64,000 nucleotides of DNA from Echinococcus granulosus (Eukaryota; Platyhelminthes; Cestoda; Cyclophyllidea; Taeniidae): positions 508,250-572,249 of the forward strand of contig NW_020170416.1 in NCBI RefSeq assembly GCF_000524195.1, in the 5' to 3' direction. Of this stretch, positions 25,501 to 37,500 are shown piece after piece; the stretch's first letter is position 1; every line of letters begins with the position of its first letter. The position numbers and the translations under genes were made by a program. The notes below the pieces were generated by a model. The model saw nothing but the letters and a program-made list of their open reading frames with translations, was not told the DNA's origin and searched no databases.

Positions 25501-28500
25501 GACACCAATTTGTGGGACTCCTTTGCAATCACCTCAGTTTTCCTATTTTCAGGAATATTTGTAGCCCAGCAGAAACTCTTTTCTTGAAGTAAAAAATATC
25601 TTTAGCTAATGGTTTACAGTTTTGTTGCTGTGATCAGAGAGCAATGAGAATTTTTAAGTTAAATGTCTGAGGCTCTTTCCGCCTTTACTTTCCTGTTCAC
25701 TAGGTTACAATCGTGGGATTTGAAGAACTAACAGGCGGATTTTGAGCAAAAATTGTTGTAACAATTACCACTACCTGATGAACAACTTTGTTGAACTTTT
25801 ATAGAAGCATAGTTAAACCTAGCTTATTTTGTTGGCCCCGAATTTAACCGGAACTTTCGCGAAATATTCTAGTGAAAATCTATCATTGTGCTTCTTTTTT
25901 CTTCCTTTTCATTAAAACTCTAACAAAACTTGACTCTTAAAAATAGCTTAATTTGTTAAAACAAAATGAGGTAAGAATTTTCTCGTAAAAACAGTCCCAA
26001 ATGATGTTAAAATTTATTTTCTAATTAGAATGAAAAGACAATGAAAATTATGGAACGCGAAACCGAGTTTAGCGTTTCCGCAGCTTTATGGTCATGGCGA
26101 TGTGGTTAAATTAAATGAGCCTATCAAGCATGTTTTATCAACCTACTTCATCCAATGAAGTTGCAATGAGAGGCGGAGGCACTTTACAAAACAAAAGGGC
26201 GAATGTCTCTTGTTAAAGTCCGAAATCCTTTTTAAGTGCCAAATAATTTTTTTTCTTTTTACCTGATTACAAAACAACGCTCCATCCTTCCATTCGTTTT
26301 AATGATGCTTTGTCGTCCATTGCACTGGGACCGTCCTATTTTTTTAAGGCTGCTTGTGTGGCAATATTTGTCCCCGTTTTTGGGATTTTTCCCAATCTCT
26401 TGGTCTTGCGATTCGGCCCCTTTGTGCGTCCATTTGACTCCTCTATCTGAGAAAATAAAAGATTACTTTCTTTGATAGCGGGACTAGAGGTTACTTTTTG
26501 CATACTATCACAACAAGCGTTTTTTTTCTTCATCTTAAAAGTTAATGGAAAAATCACTGTAAAATTAAAAATTTGTTTTTAAGGAATTCGACCCTGAGGA
26601 AGTGTGTGGGCTTCTTCTATTTCTCGACACACCAAGCATGTTCTTAAACTTCCACAGGAAACTCAATTCCATAATCGGTAACTCACTCCTCCTATACTTG
26701 CTTCCTCTTTTTCCCCTAGTTCTTCACCTTTGTGAAAAACGCAAACCTCCATTCGAGCACTAAGATAACAATATGTAAGCGTACTTATATGGAGTTATGC
26801 CTTGCGATGCCGAGGATGCAAGGAGTGGTTTTGATGACGAAAACAGATCAAAATTTCAAAGACAGATGATTGCAAAATGTAAAGTTTCTTTTCACTTAGT
26901 TGATTACGCGCTGCAAGACACATAAAACGGCCTCCAGCGCCCCACGGCAAATGGCAAAGTGCCATAGTTCTTCAAATACGTTCCGCTTGTCAATCGATGA
27001 GCGTGTGATTCAGCAACACCACAAGTAGTGAACTGTTGATTTCACAAATGGTGGGAGCAAATGATGGGGTCTGTTGATCTGGTGTGTAAACGGTTGATCA
27101 CGTGACCCTATTCTATGCCCATAGGGGAAAGGTGAGAGGGAGAGATACACACAGATTGCCATGATGTCCTACTTCACATTTTAAATGCTCTACTGGTATG
27201 CCATGGACTGCCAGGAGTCACTTCTCCCCCATCTGTAAGTCACACATAAAGTTGTCAAATTTGCTTTATCCGTTTGTTGCTCAAGTGCGAGGTGAGTTTT
27301 CCCACCACGCCTTTCCAGTGTAGCTGGCTTTCACTTCATCTCATGACCTTCTCTCCCCTCGGCTTCAGCTTGTATCAACTCTACCTGTAGCACGTGGCTG
27401 ACTCACTTGTAATCACCCGTCGGAGCCTAGTTTACCCAACTCATTCTTGACCTCTATACATCAATCAAAACCTCTGCCTGTCTATTCACCTTTATTATTG
27501 CTTCGGATTTGTAAATCCAGGAGAGTAACACGATTTGCTTGGAAAAAATGTCAATTAGAATGATAAGCACAAAGCTCAAGCAGCCTCACTAGATAGGAGC
27601 AGTCAAAGTAGGTTTTCGATGCCATATTGCCCCTGTAAACGAGGCATAATTTAAGGGCATAAATATCTATTTTTAATGCATAAAAACACAGAATGAGGCT
27701 TCATTCAATACCTTGAGATCTTGCATATTTGTCGATTTTAGTGAATAAGGGCACATCCTCCCAGCAGTCCACTTTGAGCACAGAAGTATTGGAATCAGAC
27801 TCGAGGAAGCCTCTAGAATCTTCGAATAACTTGCTTCCGGAAGGCAGGAATAGCAAGATTGATCTCACTGGAGCTGAAGATGACAGGAACAATGAGACCT
27901 ACTCTCCCACCGAGCAGCTTGTGGAATCGCAGAAACCACAAGAATGTGTTGCTGATGAGGGTAAGTAAACAGGAATAGACCAAAAAGTATATTCACGTTG
28001 TAATTTGAGGTCGCTTTTCCAGTAGGACTTTTCATAAAAGCAGTACAAAGCCGAATTTGAGAGAGATGGTGGGGTTAGAATGGATGTCAGAATTATTTCG
28101 CCTTAATTGGAAAGCAGGAAGTAGGAAACTCGAGATGTATATTTCAAGGGGGATTTGCTTCCAGGCGATCCTTCTAGCCTTAGTCGATTCCACTTCCACC
28201 CACCCCCTCACCTCCGCTAACTACTCCTGTTGTCAATACCTCAGCAGAGTGAACACCAAACAATACGACTAATTGCGACATTCAGCAGAATGCTGAACTT
28301 TGTTTAGTTTATTGTTGTGGGGGAGAGGGTAAACATGATCAGTGGTTACCCAGGTGACCAGTAAATCCAGTGGGTCAATAAGATGAGGTGAAAGACATCT
28401 GGCTGATTCTTCCAGCAGGTAGTAGATGCCATTGTAGTGCCAGCTTGTGTAAAGGAAACCCAACAGACATCTACACCTCCAACAAAGCACTTGTCATCAT

Positions 28501-31500
28501 TCACATACACTCCGAAACACATATCTGTGAATCGAAGGAGAAAGTAGAGCAGATTTTACACGTTCTGCCCCACTCCGCTTCTCCCATCTGCATCTCAATC
28601 ATGGAGTCCCCGCCTCTTCCACAAGATAGCACACTGTTCTCCAATCTCTGAGATTAGAATGTGCTCGGTCTAATGGTCCACTTCCAATTTGTTGCACAAT
28701 AAGTAGTAACAATCCACTATTGTGGTGGTTGTGAATGCAAGTGCGGGCGTGAATGCAAACACGACCTTGAGCCATAAAGGCAATGATATCTTGAGTGACT
28801 AACGCGTGCAGGAGCCACAGAGTAAAGCAATGCCTTCCATTGGTGGGAGGTTAACTCTCCACTAGGAATAGCAAAACGATTGGTTGACCGAGTAACTACG
28901 AGAGGTCAAAGGATTGAGTCAAACTTACTGATCTTCATTACAAGTATCGCCAGATCAACACAAGAGCTGGTGCGTGTTTCAATACTCATTCTATCCATTT
29001 ACCCAATCTATCTTTTATTGTGTGCTATTTCTACCCCGGTGGCAATCTACAAGTACACACGCATACTTTATTTAGCTTCACTCAGACTGCCCTCAATAAT
29101 TAATTGCTGACAATGGCCTCTCACGGAAAAATTATATCTATCCAGTTTGTTACTGCACCCGATCAAAATTGTATTGAAGAAAGTCATCACGTACATTATG
29201 ATGCATGTTTGGTTTACTATTCCTGCCTTCGCTAAAACGGCTGTTCATTTCCCTTTCTGTGGCGAACTAACCTGTACTGATAAAAGCATTCTTTCATCCA
29301 AAGTAGCTACAAGTCTCTCTTTTTAACTCATAATTTATGCTTAAACATATATAACCCATATTTTGACCCAACTTTTGCTTTCTAAGGTGCTAATACATTT
29401 GAAAAATAGAAGGAAATTTCTTTGTTAGATGTACCAAAATAAGGGTAGTGCAGATGCGTGTTAAATATTTAAAGAAACGATCCACAGCAACAACATTTTT
29501 GAGTTGTTTTATGGTATTGAAGAGGGTTCTTTACTAACGGGGCAAGGAAATGGTAGAAAGGACCTAGCTACTGTTGACAGAGTCCACTTACCCAACACCT
29601 CCATTCGTAAATAACACAAACGCCTTACTGTATGATAAAAACTTGACAATTTTGTTAAGTTGCTGGACTATGAGCCGTTTATTTTTTTCTATTACTACAT
29701 CCTATTTTTTAATGGTCTTCTCTTGGGAGCATACTCGTAGCTTCACGCAGGTCAACGACATCAACAAAGTATGTGGTGGATTAAAACACTTCTAGACTCT
29801 GTTTCTAGATTTTCTGATTTGATTTCCTAAGTGGCACCAATGGGCACATAATTACTAATCTATGTAGTCACCTTAAAATACTCACAATGATCAGCATTGG
29901 ATTCCAAATATTATGAAATTGTCAAAGTTAGCGATAGCACTTCACACTAGCTCGAAAAGTTCTTTAAGGCTTTAAGTTTTCGCAGTAAGAATATCTTCTC
30001 ATAGTTTTTGGCATTTAACGAAAAATTGATAGGAGTCCAGGTTTAAGCCGACTGAGGGAGGCTCGTCGACTTACTCATATTCACATATTACAAACCAAAA
30101 GTCACAATTTTTTATGCAATCACTAGACGGCTTTGCTGACTTAAAGACAGGTCATAGTATCCATGACAGTATTATTCATGCCACTCCCGTCAGACGACTA
30201 CGCCTATTGCATTTGGAGCCCCAGTTGTGGCTACCACAGTCACTCCAATTTTTTGTGCAAGTGAAGGTAAGTTTTTTAGCACCTAAGGAATCCCACCACT
30301 TCATCTTTCCAGTTATCTTTACATTAGTTGGGACTTTTTTACAATTTAATGGAGCCCAGATAGTATCACCAGCCTTGTTTCTTCATCTATCTTAGTTTTT
30401 CATCCCCTATATAATTGCCAAATTTGTTTATTTCTACCAGCTAAACCGACTTTTGGACCTATTAAACATCGCTGCACATGATGTCATCAGTACTATGTAC
30501 ATTTCTGTCAGGAAGGTGCATTTTTGATTGAATTCACCAGGTTGTGGTGATCACTCGTGGCTCCGTAGTGTGTTGGCCAATCCACTGATAAAGACATGGT
30601 TCATCATTTCAAGGGTGTAAAATTGGAGTAATTTGGGCATAGCACGCAATATGCACACAGCCGCGATAAAAACATGGTCGCCAACACAAGAGTAGGTAAG
30701 AAAATTAGCATGTCGCACATATGTGACACTAGGTGATAAATGTGTCGATTATCAGCATCGAAATGAAGATAGACAATAAAGAAGGCCTTATTTTTTTAAG
30801 CAATCGGTAAGATTCTAGAAGTTTAATCAGACAAATAAAATTGCAACTTACACCAATATTTCTCTATAGCCCCGGTTACTATGCCTACGTTTATGAGAGA
30901 AGATAATGACCAGAAGAACCGACTTCATGCAGTTCACCTTCTCCCTTTGTATCATTTTAGAAATTCGCATCATTACCAAGACTGACGATTCTACAGAGAG
31001 TACGTTTGTCTTGTATGCTGTTGAAAAGCCTCGTTTTATTTCCTTTTGAGGGACGGAGCTGAGCGTTTCCTGTTGGCTCCTTTCTTAGGTGTTAAACCTC
31101 AATTAATAACCAAATTTGTTCAAGGTTAGTTACCAGACGCAAATTTTGGCTTATTTCATCACATCCTTGACCTACTTTTTGATGGGGGTCCAAAACATTT
31201 ACACCAACAAATGCCGACAATCTGCTCACCATTATCTCAAATTGTGATAAGTGTTGAATGAACTCTTTCGTGTATGAATGGACAAAGCCGGTTTCATAAT
31301 CATCGAATTCATTTTTTATTAAAAATCAGAAACAGTCTAGATGAGACCACAGTTCTCGTTCTGAAAAAATTTATTATCATCATAAAGCACGTTTGATCAG
31401 CTACAAAATTAATTGAAAACTCATGAAAGTGACAAATTGACATTTAAAATTTCAACTTCAAAATCCTCGCGAGTTCATTTAACCTTCATGCTGATCCCGG

Positions 31501-34500
31501 AAGCACTAAATAGTCGAATTAGAATTCCACCTAGGTCATCGTCTAACACTCTGTAATACGTGTTAAGTAAAGTGCTCCAAATTTTAAATTCAGAAATCAA
31601 TTTACTTTGCACACTAACTTTTATCAAATCGAGGAATCTTTAATCAGATCTTGCCATCATTAACCACCACTCTAACTCAAGGCAATGCAGGAACGCTTAC
31701 ATAGTTGTGCAGCTACTTTTGATTGCTTTCTTAATTCGATGTTCACCTTTTACACAAAGCTTTAATCTCCATTATCAGAGGGTGAGCAAAAGATTTGTTT
31801 GAGTTGGTTGTGCATCGGGACAGGTTTTTATTCATCCACCAAGCAGTTCTCTCTCTTCAGCTCATTCTATTCCTGTTTACCTTTAACTTCAACTCGTCAA
31901 GGAAATTTTCTGATCTGTTTTGCTTATCCGTTCACTATGTCCACATGCAAATGTAACAACTTCAAATTTCAAGGTCATGGGTTGGTGTCCCGGCTTCCAT
32001 CTTTTGCGCAACGTCTCTCTAGACTGTTTGTCTTCTTCTTTTTCATGAATAGAATGTTTGAGATCCACATCCATCTCGCTTTTGAAGGAAACTGTCACTG
32101 AAGGTCATGGGTGATTCCTAGTATTTTCTTTACATCAAACCTAACCTCTATTGCAATGCTTCACTTAATAAAGAAATAGTGAGCATCTATAACTTGCTAA
32201 GCTCTATAAACACAGACTGAAAAAGGAGCATGGTACGGTGTTTGGTGTCTCTCCTGGTTTAATTTGTGAGGTAAGTGCAATGACGGCATTTCACTATCAA
32301 GACGAATTTGCAAGGCATTCAAATCTGTAAGTGGTTTTATGAGCACAGAGAACAGTTGGAATGTTTGTAGCATATATTGAAGACGAAGGTTGAATTATGA
32401 GGCATTAAAAATATGTGCGCCTTCTCGCAGTGACTACAATGCCTTCAGAATGAGTTGAATTCAACTACAAGTGAGGGATTAAATTGAAATGATAAGACTT
32501 AACAAAAGGGGAGGGCTCCTTATTTTGCTAGTGAAGATGCATCTCGTGGCTGACAATGAGATTTCTACATGCCTCAGCCCCTGCTCTCCGAAATATTGGT
32601 CAATACTGCTCAATTTTCAAAAATAGAAATTTCGATAGATTCGCATGAGAACATTTGCCCAGAAGCATTTATGTTCTAATAGAAAATGAAGTATTAATCC
32701 AAGGAATGGAAATTCGTAGAACATCAGGTTCTTGCCAATTTTTGATTTTTTTTCCAGCAACGAAAGTAGACAGTGAAACTGATCAAGGTATCGATGCAGA
32801 CGATTACGCGCCGAAAGAAAAGGCTAGTGGATCCCCTTCAGTCTCATCAACCACATCATCTATCCTCTCCGCCACCTCGTCCACCACCTTCCCTTCTCCC
32901 TTCTCATCCTCCTCCTCATCGAGTTCCTCGTCGTCTTCCAGCACTACAATGAGCACGACGTCTTCATGGTCGGTTTCTTCAACAACACCCCCGTTTTCTT
33001 TCACATCACCCGCGGAGTCGCCAACAGCTAATCCGACGGTCCAATTGGACAATGGCGAGAAGACTGTGACTGAGGAATCCACTGGGTTGACAATGGATAC
33101 ATCACCACCGACTCCACCTCCTCGATTGCGACGAATGGACTCAAAAAAGGCGGAAGATGAGGTCTCGGAGACGGGTGAGTCCCTGTTTAGATATCTCACT
33201 AAACATTGATAAGATTGCAGTATTGACATGTCCATCGACGAGCCATTTGATAGGTTAGTAAGGTCAGGATTCAGTATGCCATCAGCTGAACCCAGCATTG
33301 TATGACCAGCTAGGTGAAGGACCTCGAAAATTCAGCCGAACTACTTGTGCAGAATGCTATCGAAAAAAGGATATCTCACGATAAAAGAGGATTTTTTCAG
33401 CGGTCTTGACTACAAGTAATATGCGACGCAGATGGACTGAATAAAATACTGATACACACAACATTTGCGTCCAGTGAACCAAGCGGTGGAAAACTTGTGG
33501 AGTGTGCTTATCTGGAGGTACGTGACACGGGAATTGATGGTTTTGACCCGAATTTTTGGCTCACTCGAAAAACTAAGGCTCCGCCTTGAAGCATTTGGTC
33601 AGTCCATGGTTTTGCTTTCCAATGTAGTGCGTCAGTCTCCCTCCAATGAGAGGCATTGCTTTACTCTATGGCTTCCGCATGCGCTAGTCACTTAAGATGT
33701 CGCACTCCCTTTACTGCTCAAGGTAGCATTCGCATTCACACACATCCACACTCGCATTTACAATCACTACAAAAGTGGATTATTGCTACTTATTGTGCCA
33801 CGAGTTGAAGGTGGACCATTGGATTAAGATTAGTCTAATCTCACAGAGGTTGAAGAACAGTGTGCTGCCTTGTGGAAGAGACGGAAACTTCATCATTGAG
33901 AGAAGCTGGAATGTGCCCTGGTTCCTGTTTACCGATTGAGACGAAAGAAGTCTGACATCCATCCATTACACTTTCAAAGTGAAAGTCGTAAAATCTAAAA
34001 CACATCCCCCAATAAGAGTGCCTCCTTGTCGCCATCTTTAGGTCGTCAATTATTCATCACTTTACCGCTGTGGGTTTTTACTTGTGCGTTCCGGTGATAT
34101 CATCCTTGACCTGTGCACACTTCTCCAGCGCTGTGATGAGGTCGCGAGCAACTCTTGTGCCAATTTGGCATCCTGCATAAGGGGAGGCGTTGATTTTATG
34201 CGATTTCTACCAACCTTCTTCATGTCACTTGTCTTTTCTCTACTCACTGGATCGTTTTTGAACAGCCCTTATGGAAGTCTTGACTAACGGGGTCGGGTAG
34301 AGGCCTAGGGTTGCATCGTACCTTCAAATGACGGCGTATTCCATTATGGTACTGGAATATCTCGGATAATTTCTTTAGGGCAAGGAAAAGCTCTTCTCAA
34401 TGGAGATGAAAATTTGCTTTTGGTGAATAATTTCACCACGGAAAATGAGATATCTGTCGCGTGGCAGACGTCATTTACCCTCCTAATAGCCACTTCTGAG

Positions 34501-37500
34501 TTAAAGGTGGTAAATTGTGGGATAATTATTTCGGTGGGATGGGTGAGATAGGCGGATGGATGAGTGAATGAATGGTTAGGCGTGTTGATGAATATTTTGA
34601 TAAATAAGCTACTTGGGCTGCCAGTTACCCAAAACGGGTACACACTCCTGGTCTCCCTCACTAGATTATCCACAGGGAGGGTTATAGCTTGTGCTAATTT
34701 TCTTTTTCAGGTAGCAACATCTCCGACATGCGGACGGCCGAGACCATCACCACCATCACCATCACTACCGTTGCTGCTACCCTTGTTACAAGCTATGACT
34801 CCTCTGACAAACCACTGTTGAACCTAGAACGTCGAGACAGCTCCGTCGAGCTCTCCGAATACGCTCCCAAAGGCAGAGCGCAATCCAATTCCGACTCGGA
34901 AGTTAAAAGTAGCAGTGGTGGTGGAGACGAAAAAGCGGAAGTGAAGGTAGAAGAAGACAAACCAGAAGAAGATGATTCAGATACCTCTATCTCCCTCTCG
35001 CTGTCCTTTGATGAGGAGGAAGAGGATGATGATAGCAGTAGTAGCAGCAGTAATAGTAGCAGTGGTAGCATCAGCAGTAGCACTAGCAGCAGTACCAGTA
35101 GTAGTAGTAGTACCAGCAGTGAAAGTGAGGAATCCAGGCATGTGGCAGCTGTAAAGAGTCGCAAATCCCTTGGAGAACGAGATCCCTTCACTGATATCGG
35201 TGCGGAGGAGAGCGGCGTGACTATCGATGATGCGATTCCCGTGAAGACGGTCACAAAGAGGTGAGTGAAAAATGAGCGCATTTATTTTTCCATTTTAGAA
35301 GCATTTTGAAAAGTGGTTATTTTTTATGCAGTCAAGAATCTAAGTCGTCGGACCAAAGCAAACAGCCCCCTAAGACTCCTAAAGATGTAAAGACAGGTAT
35401 TGAGGCATCAAAATCCAAGCCCAAGGAAAAACAAAGCTCATCGTCAACTCACCTCCGAAAAATGTCACGACATCATTCCAGAAGTATGGAAGGTGCTGAC
35501 CAGCATCAAATTCAACGCTCTGGATCCTTACCCTCTATCACCTCTCCAAAACTCGCCGATGAAGATCTTGACGACTCACCCCGTGGTGGCAGCGTCGGTG
35601 GGAGATAACGAAATGCCCGAGATCAAGTCACGTCCACATGTCATCTCACCACTGAAACCGAGGGCTTCGTCGAAGCATAGGAAGGGTGAGGAGGTGCAGA
35701 AAGAGACAGTTCAGGCGAAGGAGAATTCGACGGTGACAATGAAAAGACCGACAAAATTTACTTCAATTGTACGGCTGGATCTTGTCTCGCCAAATAAGGT
35801 ATCAGCCGAATTCCACCGAGCTGTTGTTTCTCCAGAATCTTCGCCTTCTTCGAATACTGCAAATCGATACATTGTACCGAGGACACCAGCGGAGGCTCTA
35901 CCCAAGCAGGTAAAAATGTAGACCTCAATGAATGGGGTGCTTTTGAGCCCTACGGAAGGGATCGCTTATGCGCCACCACTGCTGCCTACGATCTTTAGTT
36001 GCCAAGTCTTGTTCTGCTTTAGCCAATTCAAATTTTTTTGTCTTCTTCCCCTTGTACTCATTTCAGCCAACGATAATCGGTATGTCAACGAAGGAGGAAG
36101 ATCGGCACGCAAACACACCAACTGCTTCCAGTGTCACCATTCCTCGACCAAAAGATCTCACACTCCCAACGAAATCCTCCCATGAGCCGCAACACCGAAG
36201 ACACCATGAGATGCGTTTAGGTGAAGCTCTGACGCCTCAGTCTTCGACGCTGCCATCGCCTGCCAACAAACCGGCCTATATCACTTCATCGTCAGGTGAG
36301 ATGGTTCTCCCTGTGAACCGGTCCCTCGGGCATGACTTGAACTTCCATGATGTCCGAGCATGGTTTAGTGGTTTGCACATCCAGCCAGATTAGGTGTTTC
36401 ATGTGGGGGAAGGCGTTACCTCTACTGGATTTCTGATGTAAAGCTCCAAGAAAGGAGTCATTTGATATTAGCACTGATTAATGCAACATTTAAATTCCAC
36501 TCGGGCATTCTTCACCTATTTACTTTTGAAAAGTACCGAGTAGCGTGCTGACAAAGCCATGGTAAAAGGAGCTTTTTCGACGTTCCGATTGCGTCGGTAT
36601 TGCCACATCGTTTGGCGCTGAGTTAACGGAGTGCTCTCACAGTCCAATGAGACTCAGAGGTGAACTGGGTTGAGGCGTGGGTGGATGTAGTGATGAACGA
36701 TGAGTGGAGGTATGAGCTATTGCCTAACCTGACAGGTGGATAAGCAATGGATATGATAGGTCTATTGTGGGTAGATATTATAAACAAAGAAGTGAGTGAA
36801 CAGAGGCGAGACATACAGTGGAACAAAGGTGGGGCTAGACGCCTTACTGAGTGAATTGCTAAATGGATGGATGAACAGAATGACATTTGCCGGCAGAAAG
36901 ACAGCCAAAATTTTGTTCTACAGTGCCCCTACTTCAATCACACGGCTAATGCCTCCTTCTCCTCCACCTCCTCTTCCCTTTCCTTTTTATTTAGCAAAGC
37001 GTCATCTAAATGACGGTCAAGATGGTGGCAATGCCTACTGTAAGCGTTACGTCTATCCCGACGGCGTGGTCTTCCATACCACTGGGTCCTACAACACTAC
37101 CTCACCTACCAGCGTCTCTTCCCCGCATCGACAGGAATCCCGAAAATCGCGAGCCGTGGTCGTCCCCACCTCTCCCATGAGCAACAGCTCGAAGTCTCGG
37201 GTAAGTAGATGCTTACATTTGCCATTTGCATTACTCCCGATGATGTTGTAGGGTATGCAGGTCTGTAAATAGCGTAAAATGTTATCATAGTAGCGGCTGA
37301 ATGGCGGTGTACCTTATAGACCTGTGGAGACCCATGCGTAGTTTATGGATGCCATTTTGGTACTCAGCCTTTGCAAGAGAATGAGGGCACTGCCTCAATT
37401 TGACGTTAGCAATGATCGCCTACTGTCGCTTTTGCTTCCCAGCCCACTACCTCAGGACAGCCTTATCATCCACACCACCATCACCATCACAGCAACGGCG

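Larger units (their letters stand above)
27961..32757 (+). other. 4.8-kb intron with two candidate microexons
   Basis: GTAAGT donor and TTTTTTTTCCAG acceptor. Two phase-1 symmetric candidate microexons lie at 30961-30999 and 31089-31124. Other ORFs here (for example at 28.4, 30.1 and 31.8 kb) have no phase-matching donor and acceptor pair. Confidence 0.5.

Noticed and set aside
30114..30265. ORF with GTAAGT donor that looked like an extra exon in the PHACTR-like gene
   Set aside because: No acceptor and phase combination joins it to the phase-1 series.
32804..33298. 164-codon acidic Val/Glu-rich minus-strand ORF
   Set aside because: Antisense shadow of the Ser/Thr-rich PHACTR-like exon, which has matching splice sites and phase.
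33483..33522. Possible extra PHACTR-like exon starting NQAVENLWSVLIW after a GCGTCCAG acceptor
   Set aside because: It would enter in phase 1 and leave in phase 2, breaking the frame into the 34711 exon.
34793..35281. 162-codon Leu/Ser-rich minus-strand ORF
   Set aside because: Antisense shadow of the AGT/AGC-coded Ser tract; it looks like a membrane segment only because of the repeat.
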